A stretch of 64,000 nucleotides of DNA from Clarkia xantiana subsp. parviflora (GCA_036873135.1 JAPTYO010000035.1:62001-126000), one strand, 5' to 3'; positions 22,147 through 34,619 are shown, counted from the first letter of the stretch. Notes: a model not told the origin generated them from the sequence alone. Numbers and translations: made by a program.

Positions 22147-23545
22147 TTTTTTTTAGTAAGGTTTTGGTCTTATATTATCAGAGCTAATAATGCAATTTGT
22201 AGTTCTTTGAAGCCGGACTCATTATGTCTCAAGACGACAATGCGCACACTTCTAGCATATACCAGTATATTTAATATACATATTAGGAAAAACCACTTAA
22301 GCCAATTAAGAAAAAGTTAATTTGATTATATTTTGCAATTGTAGATTTATATGCACATAATAGTAGGGCTAATTTAGTTATGACACTATTCAAAATTAAC
22401 TAAGTTTTTTCGAAATAATAAAAATACGCTAAAAGTGGAAAAACAAATGAAATAACCAATTTTCAACAATAAATCATATTTTGTATCATAACATTTATTC
22501 GCGAAAATATATTAATATTATTGGCTATTAACGTATCATCATGAACTTACAACGATATGCATTAGAAATACATTAATATTATTAGTTAAATTTCCAAACA
22601 TGATCATGCGATTTCGATAATTTTTTCTCTCGGTTCATCTAGAATTTATTTTAAATTTTTAGATTATTTTTAAACTTGATATAATATTTTTTTTTTGCAA
22701 TTTAAGTTAATTTCAGTATTCGGAACCAGTTAATACAATTAAGTATTAAGATAGTAACAAAGTTTATTAGCATATATATATGGTAAAGACGTATGGCTTT
22801 TATGCATTAAATCGTAGGTGGGTATATGTTTTTGCTCATTTTTCGTTGAACAACAAAGAATCCCTTGGTGCGTGATTTTTTTTAATCAAGTTCTATTCTT
22901 ATATTATCAGAGCTAATGATGCATTTGTAATTCCTTAAAGCCAGACTCATTATAGACGACAATACACTCTTCTAGCATATACCAGTATATTTAATATACA
23001 CATTAAGAAAAACCACTTAAGCCAATTAAGAAAAAGTTAATTTGACTATATTTTTCAATTGTAAATGTATATGCACATAATAGTAGGGCTAATATTTATG
23101 TCACTATTCAAAATCAACTAAACTTTTTTGAAATAATAAAAATACGCTAAAAGTGGAAAAGGAAAATGAAAGAACCACTTTTCAACAATAAATCATGATT
23201 TGTATCATAACATTTATTCGTGAAAATGTATTAATAATATTGGTTCTTAACGTATCATCATGAACTTACAACGATATGCATTAGAAATACATTAATATTG
23301 TTAGTTAAATTTCAAAACATGATCATCATGCGATTCTGATGATAATTTTTTTTTTTCTCTCGGTCCATCTAGAATTTATTTTAAATTTTTAGATTATATT
23401 TAAACTTGATATAATTTTTTTTTCACAGTTAAGGTTAATTTTAGTAGTCGAACCGTTTAATAAAATTAAGTATTAAAAGAGTAATAAATACTTTATTAGC
23501 ATAGATGGTAAAGATGTGTGGTTTTATGCATTAAATCATAGGTTC
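22147..23545 (+). repeat. Direct duplication of about 670 bp inside Helitron E
   Basis: 22147-22822 and about 22885-23545 align throughout (for example tcttctagcatataccagta, aacttacaacgatatgcatt, aatttattttaaatttttag) with scattered changes and small indels. Confidence 0.85.
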
Positions 23546-24246
23546 GATTCTTTGTAGTGACAATTTGTAATTTTTTTTCTTCAAATATTTAGAAATAATA
23601 AATTACAACAAAACCCAAAGTTAATTGATTACATTAATTAATTCAGCTAATATTCAGAAGGGTATTTGTGTAAAACCAAGTTCTGTCTTAGTAATATAGA
23701 TAATCATATAGAAATCTGGCGGTTACAAAATGACATTTGGCCATTATATAATAGATATGGAACTATTATGTATATGACTCAACATGTACTTGTGTTTATT
23801 AAACAAATTGCCAAAAAAATATTGTAAAAAAATTCCTATTATACTAATAATAAAATATTAATTATAGTACTACATATAGAAACACAACTAATTAAATATT
23901 ATATATAAAGCAGGCACAAAACTAACATGAGGTATTGTATATACGTACAATATAACCTTCTTGACATTATAAAAAAAATGAATAATTATTTAAATAAAGT
24001 TTTGAAAAACTAACAAATTTGGAAACTAACGTAAAAGGTAGTATTAGTTTAAAATATCAAAATTGAAATTTCCTATAAATATTAAAATATTATATATTTA
24101 TTACTGTAAAAATAGATAGTTTGGAATATATATATATATATATAATCAATTGATGACATCCTTTTAAACCCTAATGAGAGCATATATAAACCCACCATGT
24201 TTCATATATATAAATAAATAAATATACAATCGATTAATGCCTCAAG

Positions 24247-24540
24247 ATGAACTTTTACAAGTTATGACTGCGCCCCATCGACCTTGCCCTTGCGGTTCCC
24301 CACACCGATCTTCCATACATCACCATTATTCTGACCAACAATGTCTCAAGTCATGAAAGACAGTTGTTGGTTTTATGTCAAGTACATCCCTAACGCGTTT
24401 ATCGTGAATATCAACGACCAGGTTGAGATGTGTGTTTCACAATTATATAATACCTACGTTATTTTTCCTAACACCGTTAACTTACTTGAATTGATGAATC
24501 TTATGAATAGCGGAAGGTATATAAGAGCATGTTACACATA
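24247..24540 (+). pseudogene. 2-oxoglutarate/Fe(II) dioxygenase gene fragment
   Basis: Three frames together read a plant 2OG-dioxygenase C-terminal half. MNFY begins the NYYPPCP-like motif, then PHTDLPYITI supplies the iron-binding His-x-Asp, then KDSCWFYVKYIPNAFIVNINDQVE corresponds to the strand where family members read ...VPGAFVVNIGDQ.... A degenerate NSGRYIRA follows, matching the SNGRYKS motif. Frame changes near 24270 and 24345 and inserted bases before NSGRY show it is dead. It lies in H1's own sequence, so it is probably a captured host gene fragment. The closest subfamily cannot be told from this piece. Confidence 0.72.
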
Positions 24541-24867
24541 GGAATTGTGAGTAAAAAGAAGACGAGGATGTTGTTGATAGTGTTTGTGAGATGGTAAGGT
24601 CGGTGCCAGAGATGGTGGACGATGAAGTTTAAAATGAAGAAGCTCAAGGAATACATTTACTGCAAGATTAACGGTATTCCTCAAGCACCAACTTTTTGAA
24701 TCTTTTGTGATTAGTTCTAAAAATTAACCGATGACAACTAATTAAATTGAGATTCTATGGATTTAGCACCATTGGAAATATTATGTGTATATATATACAC
24801 ATTCTTTTTATTAGCTTCTTTCTAATTCTTTAAAATAATAATATACCATATATATAGACTACTAAGT

Positions 24868-24894
24868 TGTTGGGTTGTCTTGAATTATGATTAA
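24868..24894 (+). repeat. 5' LTR of the copia element, first 27 bp
   Basis: TGTTGGGTTGTCTTGAATTA... matches the start of the 3' LTR exactly up to the Helitron junction at gattaa. Confidence 0.93.
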
Positions 24895-27104
24895 CTAGCC
24901 ACTGACCCCGCGCACCGCGCGGGGAAATTTTCAAATAAAATTAAAACTAAAAAAATTTGAGTTAGCTTAATTTATTAAATATGCAACATTATTTGAAACT
25001 TTTAATGCGAGAGATATTTAATTTAACAACTAAGAAAAATAAATAAAAATATCTAATTGACATAAAAAAATATACATATAAATAAAGTTTTATAAACGAC
25101 AATACTTATAAAATTGTGTTATAACCATATAAATAATCTGAATATATAATAGTACATATATGTTTTCTTTTGCTAAGACATATGTTGTTGAAATTTGAAT
25201 ATTGGCAAATTAGTATTATTTATTTTATTATTAACAATACATTTTTATTTATTTTATTATTAATTTATATTCATGTGTGCAGCGTATAATAGATTCGTGC
25301 AATATTTTATATATATCAACGCAATATAGTAGAATGGATAAATTTTGCATAATATTCCAAACTATACAAAAATAACTATGATATATATATGGGTGAGTTT
25401 AAATATTATTTACTAACTTTTTTATTAACTAAATTTATGCAAGTGATGACGGTGTGTTTCTTTTAGGCGGTGACGTCAAAAACATCGTGAATTGTATAAT
25501 TATTTTAATTTAAATAGAATTTTTAACTGTTTTTTATGTGGAGAGTTGTGCGGGAAAAATCATAAACTAATTATAAAAAAATATTAGTACCATTATTTTA
25601 GAAAAATTTTGTGTGTCAAGATTGAAATTTAATATATATATATATATATATAATTAATTTTCACTCTTATTATTTATAGATATTTAAATGTAGATTAAAT
25701 AAATAAAATCTATTTAAAAAAATTCAAATAATATCATGATGAATTATTATTTCTTAAATATCTATATATAAATAAAATAAGAATAGTATCTTCTGTATAT
25801 AATTATTATATCTATCCTACTAAAAAATACAATCTATATGTATTTCTTATTAAATTTGCTCGAATAATTACTATTATATAATATATAAAATAAATATAAT
25901 GATGTATAAAGGCATCGAAAAAGAAAAACTAAAAAAAAAATTGTCATATCAAATATGAGTTTTTGTCGATGCTCAAATTTAGTGCCACTACACACGATGG
26001 TACCAACTTTGAAAAATATTGAGAAGAAGACGATTTAAAGATTTTTTTATGTCATTAAAAAATAGGTAACTCTTATGATTAATTTAATAGTTTTTAAAGT
26101 GACTCGTTAATTTTCAAATTCCAGTAGGTACAGAAAGGCGAGCTTAAAAGTCTTAGAAAATTTTATAGGAAAAAAGAAGCAAACTGAAGATAGTTAGTAG
26201 GCATAATGATAGCATATCAGTCACCTAAAGTTTCAAAGCTGATACATTACCTCAATATAAGCCGTTCATGTGTGATAATTCACTGTTGAGTGTTTCCGTT
26301 GTTCTTTTATCTTCACTTTAGCAATTTCTAACACAAAGAATATTGAACGAAAAAACTATTGTCAATTAAAATACTACAAAGAATAAACGACATCAATATG
26401 TTTAAGAAAACATTACCAATATAATTAACATGTATTAGTGTCTTCAAAGGATGTTCAAGCAAGGGCCCATAGACCTCGAGGATTTTTTTTTTCTAATAAA
26501 TATTTTCTACAAATTTAGCGTTGTTAATAATTATACTTATATTTTAGTAATTAATGAAAAAGCTCTTGACTATGGATATGGTAGGTGTTACTGCAATTTA
26601 CCTTGTACTTTTTTTTCTTAAAACAACCACGAATGATAACATACATATTATTTAAAAAAATAAAATAATCAGTCAACAATATTTATACATACAATTTGAA
26701 AATCATATAAATACTAATATATTCATGAGGCCAGAGATTTTTAGTGGATTAGACCACAGCTTCATTGCAGAGGCTATGCGCAGTTGTAGCATATATAGCT
26801 CAAAATAAATATACAGGGTGCGAGATGGAATTTTGAAGGAATTCAAAGATCTACTTCAGTATCGATTAAAGGTTCTAATCATGCATATATTTATTATTCA
26901 GTCACCATAGAGAATTATGTGATCATTGAGGAATTAAGTGAAGAAAATAATCTATGACGTACAAATCCATCCAGAAAAATGGCATAGACATTCGTGATTC
27001 GTCGCCACTAAAGTCGTAAGTCAACATTAGCGCCCAATCTCCATCCTAAAAAATATATATATATTATCATCAACCAAATTAAGAAAAAAACCTAAAATAC
27101 TTAT

Positions 27105-27245
27105 AAAAATGAAGAAGATGAAGATTGCTGACGTGAAGTTGGTCGATGATGGAATCTTCTTGGTTATTGAAGGTGAGGCGAGGCACTCCGGTGTGCAGCG
27201 TTCCCCTTCGATGGCAAAGTTGGCACGTCTACACTAGTACACATA
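27105..27245. other. GC-richer island in Helitron D, possible captured gene piece
   Basis: A short stretch reads MKKMKIADVKLVDDGIFLVI and onward on the plus strand before stopping. Composition differs from the AT-rich surroundings. I do not recognise it. Confidence 0.25.
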
Positions 27246-28292
27246 TTTGTTGAATAGAAGATAATTGTTTTGTCGTCGTCGAAGGTCAGGCCACCATGAA
27301 AGTTCATGTTAAGAAGATATGACATGCACTTATATATAAGAGAAAATATAATTTAAATTCATAAAATTCTAAATCAATGACTAATATGAGGTATCACCTT
27401 CAAGTCTTAATAGAAGGAGCGCACCGATAGAGTTTGAAAATAAGTTGATGCGTTAATCAACTTTTCCCTACGAACATCTTTATATGATCATATGGTTGAA
27501 ATATATATATATATATATATATATATATTGACTCGTTCAGTATATACCATAGCCTATTTTTGTACAATGTATATATTATTGGCAAAAAAAAAATATATAT
27601 CAATTGATTACATAATATGCAAAAATCTTGTAATTTCCTATATTTGAATTAATTAATTATAAATAAATATACAAATTTATGCATGTATATACCGCGTGCT
27701 CATATATAGAAACAAAAAATTGAGTCCATGATCATGAAGAGGTGGTGTCCGCCTTCTTCGTCCACTAAAATTTAATTAGTTATTAATTAAAAGAGAATGC
27801 AATATAATGGTTTAATAAATTGAGTAGTATGTACATAGGGGATTTTTTTTATCGTGGTTTTATATATGTTTTATTATCTATTATTATATTTCTTTATATA
27901 ACATATATTTCTTTACCGTAGTTATATACATATATTTCTTTACCGTAGTTATATAATTTTTTTTTTTGCAAGAACGACATAGAAATCATATTTTAGAAAC
28001 TATTAAATTATATTAACTCCACCGTTGCATACCTAATATACAATAACTATTGTTTTATATATAACGTTTATTCTATAAATTATTCTATATATATACTGTA
28101 TATGTGGCGGCATATGGTCTTCCGGAACCAAACTGTATAGATATTGAATTTAAAAGGAAACTTTTAATTAATTTATTTCTTTAAATTGCGTAGAGACCAA
28201 ATTAGGAGATAAAAATACTTCTTAATCTTCAACCAATCAATATTATGTATCTAAATTTAGAAAACCCCTATTAAATTCCGATTAAATTAGGA

Positions 28293-28356
28293 AACAGTAT
28301 CTGCGTGGACTGTCCACGTGTCGGAACAGTATCTGCGTGGACTGTCCACGTGTCGG
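28293..28356 (-). repeat. Tandem 32-bp palindromic repeat near the Helitron D 5' end
   Basis: Two identical 32-bp units (28293-28324, 28325-28356), each containing the perfect palindrome cgtggac-t-gtccacg. Confidence 0.92.
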
Positions 28357-28396
28357 CCAGAGGGCTTCCGGTACCGAATTAATATAATATAGTAGA

Positions 28397-28866
28397 TTAG
28401 GCCTGTTAGACTATATATATAATTAATGGTTTGATTGATTATTATATAGATATGTTAGGCGGTGGACTATATATATAATATATATATAGATAGCCTAATG
28501 GCGGTGGTTTGTGTACACTATATATATAGCGTGGGTTATGTTATTAGCTGCTGAGAGGAAGTCTTCTAGGGTTAGCTAGAATCAACGGAGAGCATAGGTT
28601 GTGTGCGTGAGTTCTATGCGTGTGTGAGATGTTTGGTTTAGGTGAGTGTGTTTAGAGCAACGTGTAATAGGTCTCTACATGTATTGTGAGAGTGAGTGCT
28701 CTATGTGGTCTCGTCTTGTAATCATCCGGTGTTGATTGTGCTAGTGAAGTGGTGCTCCTCCTTTGCCCGTGGACGTAGGTCGCGTTGACCGAACCACGTT
28801 AAATCTTGTGTTCTTTATTGCTTTCTTTTCATCCGTTTGTGAGTGTTGAGACAATCGATCCTAACA
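28397..28866 (+). repeat. 5' LTR of the copia element, remainder
   Basis: Continues the LTR from ttaggcctg to cctaaca. A TATATATA stretch near 28519-28528 is the likely core promoter. The Helitron lies upstream in U3. Confidence 0.92.
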
Positions 28867-28868
28867 AC

Positions 28869-28880
28869 TGGTATCAGAGC
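28869..28880 (+). promoter_or_regulatory. Primer binding site, initiator Met tRNA
   Basis: TGGTATCAGAGC, two bases after the LTR, is the standard plant copia PBS. Confidence 0.95.
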
Positions 28881-28907
28881 CAAGGAGATTCAACACGATC
28901 GCTGAAG

Positions 28908-30587
28908 ATGGAGATGTCGAAGGCGGGAATAGAGAAGTTCGATGGAAACGATTTCGGTTTCTGGAAAATGCAGATTGAAGATTATCTGTACCAAAAGGAT
29001 CTGTACGAGCCTTTGTCTGGGGAGAAGCCGGAATCCATGACGGAGCAGCAGTGGAAGCTCAAGGATCGACAAGCCCTGGGGCTGATCCGATTGTGTCTGT
29101 CCAGGAACGTTGCATTCAACATCGTCAAGGAAACATCGACAGCAAGCGTGTTAAAAGCGTTGGCAAACATGTACGAGAAACCATCGGCGATGAACAAGGT
29201 ATATCTGATGCGCAGATTGTTCAATTTACAGATGGTTGAAGGTGGTTCTGTTGCTGAACATATTAATGCCTTTAATATGATTGTGTCGCAATTGAGCTCT
29301 GTTGAGATTAATTTTGAGGATGAGGTTAAAGCTTTGATTTTGCTGTCATCTCTGCCCGAGTCGTGGGATACTATTGTTTCCGCAGTTAGTAGTTCCCGTG
29401 GTTCTGAGAAGCTGAAGTTTGATGAAATCCGAGATGTTGTTCTTAGCGAAAGTATTCGCAAAAGAGAAATTGGTGAGTCATCATCAGGAAATGCTTTCAG
29501 TGTTGACAGAAGGGGGAGAAGTAAATCAAAGGGTTCTAATCAGCATGGACGCTATAATTCAAGAAACAGAGGAATACCACAAGGAACATGTTGGAATTGT
29601 GGTGAAGAAGGCCACTATCGAGCTGATTGTCCGAAGTCAAATAAGAAGAATCACGATCCTGGCAATGATAGTGATTCTGTGAATTCAGCAGAAGACATTG
29701 AGGACGTGTTAACCCTCAGTGTGGATAGCTCACTTGAATCCTGGATTTTGGATTCTGGAGCATCGTTTCATTCGTCTCCGAGCAAGAAATTGTTCCGAAA
29801 TTTCAAGTCAGGAAAGTTTGGAAAAGTGTATCTTGCTGACAACAAGGTGTTGGAGATCGAAGGAAGGGGGAATGTCTGCATTCACAGTCCAGCAGGAAAT
29901 CAGTGGACATTGGAAGATGTCAGGTACATTCCTGGTCTCAAGAAGAATCTGATCTCGGTTGGTCAGTTGAATCGCACAGGTTATGCAGTAGATTTTGTGA
30001 ATGGTTCGTGGAAGATTAACAAGGGTGCTATGGTTGTAGCACGATGCCTTAAATCTGGAACCTTGTACACCACTGAAGGGTGTGTAAACGCGGCTGCTAT
30101 TGAGAAGAGTGCATCCAGACAGATGAGCGTTAAAGGAATGAAGATGCTGGTGAAGAAAGGAGCTTTAGAGGGCCCGAAGTGTGTTGACAAGGGACTCTGT
30201 GAAAGCTGTGTTATGGGGAAGAAGAAACGAGTCAGTTTCGCGAAGACCCCAAGGGAGCCAGAGGTAAAGCCGGTAACACCTGAGCAGGTGTTGAGGAGAT
30301 CATCCAAGACTGTCAGACCACCAGATAGGTATTCACCTTCGTTACACTATCTGTTGTCGACGGATGATGATATGGGAAGACAGAGTGTCTTGAAGAAGGT
30401 GGAGTTGGGGGTTGGTTGCTCTTCTGGTCAGAAAGAACATGTTGTTTCTACTCCAGATCGGTTAGTCCGGGACAGGGACAGGAGACTGGTCAAGTTTGAA
30501 GACTTGGAGGCATGTTGCCTCAGTGTAGCGAAAGCTGAGACCGAACAACACTTGAGCTCGGGTAGGATCTCGCGGAGATCGGGTTAG
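28908..30587 (+). CDS. copia Gag-protease polyprotein with internal pol deletion
   Basis: The open frame also extends upstream into the LTR, but ATG at 28908 (MEMSKAGIEKFDG) is the usual gag start, giving 559 residues. The gag domain covers about residues 5-200. The zinc knuckle CWNCGEEGHYRADC starts at residue 228. The protease active site WILDSGASFH has its Asp at residue 282. A GAG-pre-integrase remnant follows (KGMKMLVKKG...CESCVMGKKKRVSF) but lacks the WH..LGH half of its zinc site. Then the frame jumps to the integrase tail (RRSSKTVRPPDRYSPSLHYLL) and a non-catalytic end of about 75 residues. The uninterrupted frame despite these deletions suggests it is still translatable. Confidence 0.9.
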   Translation: MEMSKAGIEKFDGNDFGFWKMQIEDYLYQKDLYEPLSGEKPESMTEQQWKLKDRQALGLIRLCLSRNVAFNIVKETSTASVLKALANMYEKPSAMNKVYLMRRLFNLQMVEGGSVAEHINAFNMIVSQLSSVEINFEDEVKALILLSSLPESWDTIVSAVSSSRGSEKLKFDEIRDVVLSESIRKREIGESSSGNAFSVDRRGRSKSKGSNQHGRYNSRNRGIPQGTCWNCGEEGHYRADCPKSNKKNHDPGNDSDSVNSAEDIEDVLTLSVDSSLESWILDSGASFHSSPSKKLFRNFKSGKFGKVYLADNKVLEIEGRGNVCIHSPAGNQWTLEDVRYIPGLKKNLISVGQLNRTGYAVDFVNGSWKINKGAMVVARCLKSGTLYTTEGCVNAAAIEKSASRQMSVKGMKMLVKKGALEGPKCVDKGLCESCVMGKKKRVSFAKTPREPEVKPVTPEQVLRRSSKTVRPPDRYSPSLHYLLSTDDDMGRQSVLKKVELGVGCSSGQKEHVVSTPDRLVRDRDRRLVKFEDLEACCLSVAKAETEQHLSSGRISRRSG

Positions 30588-30705
30588 GCCAGTCGGGGGC
30601 CTTGGCAAAGGAGGTAGCGGACCATGGAGCACGCTAGCAATGTGGAGCTATGAAGAATGCAAGTCAAGGTGGAGCTATGGTGAATTCAAGACAAAGGTGG
30701 AGATT
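30588..30705 (+). promoter_or_regulatory. 3' untranslated region and polypurine tract
   Basis: Three near-copies of caaggtggag lead up to the 3' LTR; the last, acaaaggtggagatt, ends one base before TGTTGGG and is the polypurine tract. Confidence 0.8.
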
Positions 30706-31202
30706 TGTTGGGTTGTCTTGAATTATGATTAATTAGGCCTGTTAGACTATATATATAATTAATGGTTTGATTGATTATTATATAGATATGTTAGGCGGTG
30801 GACTATATATATAATATATATATAGATAGCCTAATGGCGGTGGTTTGTGTACACTATATATATAGTGTGGGTTATGTTATTAGCTGTTGAGAGGAAGTCT
30901 TCTAGGGTTAGCTAGAATCAACGGAGAGCATAGGTTGTGTGCGTGAGTTCTATGCGTGTGTGAGATGTTTGGTTTAGGTGAGTGTGTTTAGAGCAACGTG
31001 TAATAGGTCTCTACATGTATTGTGAGAGTGAGTGCTCTATGTGGTCTCGTCTTGTAATCATCCGGTGTTGATTGTGCTAGTGAAGTGGTGCTCCTCCTTT
31101 GCCCGTGGACGTAGGTCGCGTTGACCGAACCACGTTAAATCTTGTGTTCTTTATTGCTTTCTTTTAATCCGTTTGTGAGTGTTGAGAGAATCGATCCTAA
31201 CA
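30706..31202 (+). repeat. 3' LTR of the copia element
   Basis: 497 bp, TGTTGGG...CTAACA, uninterrupted, followed by the target duplication taagt. Confidence 0.95.
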
Positions 31203-31207
31203 TAAGT

Positions 31208-31320
31208 TACATCAGTCAATCCATTCAACCTACAAATTGTCTGCTAAAGAGATTTAACCACCATCGTGACATCAATTTTTTTTTCTAAGCGTCCCGGTTT
31301 TTCTTTTATATATATATAAA
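31208..31320 (+). other. Helitron H1 own sequence between copia and Helitron A
   Basis: 113 bp of AT-rich DNA with no feature; it ends in tatatataaa, the target of Helitron A. Confidence 0.5.
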
Positions 31321-34300
31321 CTAGTTGGTGTACCCCGCGCGTTGCGCGGTATGTATTTCAGATAGTGCAAAATTGAATTTTATTATTGATAATTTAATTG
31401 ATTGGTTTTTTTTATTTGAAATTGTTTATTCAAGTTTAGTGAAACACTACATTTAAAGTATTTTTAATTTATATGTATAGTTTTATCTTTATCGAACATC
31501 ATAGAGTGTGTGAATTGTGGTTTTATTTTTTAAGTAAAAAATTTATGCATATGATATTATAGTTTTTCTTGTTGTCATTATAAACCATTTTCTTAAAAAT
31601 TACTTATTACATTTTACTGTTATTTATAATTTTTAATTGAAGTATCTTATATATTTGTTAATTATTAATTATTTGGAGTTTTAATTGAAACTTTAATTAG
31701 TCTTCAGGTAATAATACTAAGTATAATTGTTTATTTAAGTGGAAAAATAGTTATTTAATCTCTAAGTTAAAAACGGTGGATACTATTAGCATATGTATTT
31801 GATTGATACTAATGGATTATTATAAATTAGACTAACTTATTGTTGGGACATGTGTTTTTGTCCCTTATTTATATCTTATACAACTTTCATAATGGTCCAT
31901 AAGGATTTCATATAATGTCTGGTGAAAGAAGTTGATATGATAGATATTGTTCAAATTGGTATCGAAGTATTTAAATATCAATAAATTAAAACAGAATGTG
32001 GTGGTGTTATTGAAGGTAATTAATGAAGTTGTAATACATATTTAAGGGATGAAATATTTTAACTTATACATTTATATTTTTATTGCACATCGTACGCAAC
32101 GCATAAAGACTCCATGGTGATTTGTTGTTTGTAGTGTTTGTGGTGATATATTGAGATTGTATTCTTCTGGAACATATATTCTGTCGAGATGAAGTGACCC
32201 GACCATTTGCTTGAAGTGTCGTCTGCAGTTTTTTAGTATTTTTTTGTCAATTCTTATTTTTCATTAACTCCTTGAATAGTTTTTCACCTATTCGATCATG
32301 ATCCTCTATTGATATCCATGCGAATGAACAATCATAAGTTGTTTGATGATTTCTTAATTTCTTTATTGCTCATTTCATCCAGTATAGTTCATAATACTTA
32401 TCTCCAGTTATGAAAAATTGGTGAGTGCCTATCATTATATAAGCACACATTTTTCATGTGCACCATTTTATTTAAAAATGTTCGACCATCTGGTGTTAGC
32501 ATTGGTAAACGTGGATATAGATTTGGAAGATATATTTTTCGCAACACGTATGGATCGTTTGCCAACTGGAGAAGATACGTGCAACTGCATATAACATAAA
32601 AAGTTATTGTTATTTGTTTATTTGATTGTAAGTAGTGTTTTGAAATAGAGCTAGTATTTTACCAGCTAGTGAAAGCGTCGAACGCTCTATTATCTTGTCT
32701 TGATAATAACAGTAATATTACTTCTAGAATTGCCTCCGGAAGATCAAATATTGACAAAATTACCATGGTCGCTTTATTATATGATCGACTTTGAATAAAT
32801 AAATAAATAAAAATTAAGAAATTTGTATTGTAGTGTGTGATAAAAAAAGTAGTAATTTCTGCAAGGTTGGCGTTGTATATATAATGAGTTTGTTAACGTA
32901 GATGTATGTATTATTTATATTACCGTTTGGCTTTTAATTAGGGTTTTTTTTCCATTAAACATGCAGAGTTATGGCATGTGAATTATGGTCTAAGACTGCT
33001 GGGTGTTAATAACCGATGGGAATATATTATCGTTGTGTATATATATTACCGTTAATGACAAAATTAACCATGAGAAATTGGATAAGACAGTATATGGAGG
33101 TTTGAATATATCCACCATCATGTCTAAGGTGTGTTTGTGTCTATCTACTAAGCCATAACATTACAACACAAGCAAACACTATAATTTAACTAAATTTGCC
33201 CAACACAAAATAAGTCATCAAAATGAACTTTAAAATCAGCTTTATTCACTGTAGTTTAATAATTTATTATGTATTTTATTAATTCTGAAATTACTTAGTA
33301 AATTTTATAACTAAGCATATAATTTATATAAAATTTTATTTATTGATAATTAGTTTTTGTTATCACATGATAAATAATCTTTAGTCATCCAGTAGTTAAC
33401 ACCATTATAATTTACGGTTTATTTGGTATCAACTTATAATATAGAAAAATGATATTTCTTATTTAATTTATATATCACTGTCAGAATTATTCTTAAGTAG
33501 GTATAATTTTATACCATCAACTTTTAATAATTTATTTTAGTAATTAATGTTAATTACCAAATTGCTAGTTAAACTTTATATGAATGTGCTTGCTAGCCAG
33601 ACTTTTTTATGTAACAAATTGCTAGTTGAACCTTCTATATTATGCAAAAAGTTAGCTTGGTCAATCTTTACGTAAACCTTAGATAGAAAATACTTTCAAA
33701 AATTGTTAAAAACACTCCAAAATTTTACTATAATAATATAATGACATGATGTTTTATATAAAAACAAATTTTCAAATAGTACATGTTAAGAAATATATAA
33801 AAGAAAAAAATTTAGCTTAAAAATACAAAAATTAAAAAATAAAAAAAAACTATAATACGTAAACTCTTAAAAAATTTAATTTTTTTTTTTTTTTTTTTTA
33901 TCTTTGGAGGTTATACATTTAACTTATGTATATTTTTTTGTATAATATGTAACATTCTAAAAATTTATTCGATAATTATATTTACTTTTATGTTATTTTA
34001 AAATTATAGTAGAACTTTAGGGTACTTTTTGTAATTTTAGAAAATATATTTCGTCCATAATTAATGGAAAAATTGACGGAGCTAACATATTGCACATAAG
34101 GAAAATTTTAGCTAACAATTTGCTACAAAACAATATGGCTAGAAATTATACTTTTCCGTAAAATTCAGTTAGAAATTTGGTAATAAATCCTAGTAATTAT
34201 CAATAATATCAATCAATTTATGTAACCGGCCCTTAACAATATGAATCAATTACATTTTGTTAGATAAGGAAAATTTATAAATTACCATCTTAATATATAT

Positions 34301-34619
34301 GCTATAATAATTATGAAGTGAATTTATTTGACAAAAATAAGTAAATTTTAAATATGAAAACTTAAGAATTATGACAGGAGCATATAAGTAAACTTACATG
34401 TTAAAGGAAATTTTAGATTCACTAATTTAGAATTATGAATTAAGAATATATATTACATTATAATGAATTATAATGCTTTTGAAACCCAGCTTTATAAGGG
34501 TAGAAACATGTATGTATTCAAAACTGATTGATACTATCTTACATTCATTTATTTGGATGAAAATAACCACTTCAACAGGAAATTGAAAACACATCTCAAT
34601 CGAAATAGCTAGAGGAATA

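Larger units (their letters stand above)
21862..23700 (-). mobile_element. Helitron E (1,839 bp), non-autonomous
   Basis: On the minus strand it starts TCTATATTACTAAGACAG (23700) and ends with a CGCGCG-TAG-CGCGCG type hairpin, then CTAG (21862). A and T flank it. No coding region is present. It contains a perfect hairpin and a large internal duplication. Confidence 0.78.
24895..28396 (-). mobile_element. Helitron D (3,502 bp) inserted in the copia 5' LTR
   Basis: On the minus strand it starts TCTACTATATTATATTAATTC (28396) and ends CCCCGCGC-GGT-GCGCGGGG, TCAGTGG, CTAG (24895). Comparison with the 3' LTR shows exact insertion between A and T with no loss. The 5' ~280 bp match H1 and H2. The interior is mostly AT-rich; no Rep/helicase domain is visible. 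Confidence 0.9.
24868..31202 (+). mobile_element. Ty1/copia element lacking most of pol, with Helitron D in its 5' LTR
   Basis: The two LTRs are 497 bp each once the Helitron is removed, and differ at about 4 positions (0.8%). The target duplication taagt is at 24863-24867 and 31203-31207. The PBS matches initiator Met tRNA and a polypurine tract precedes the 3' LTR. One ORF carries gag, protease and scraps of integrase; the integrase core, RT and RNase H are gone. The element without the Helitron is 2,833 bp. It must have moved with pol from another copy. Confidence 0.93.

Noticed and set aside
24341..24541. Intact 66-codon gene
   Set aside because: It is the only in-frame remnant of a 2OG dioxygenase fragment whose conserved motifs continue in other frames.
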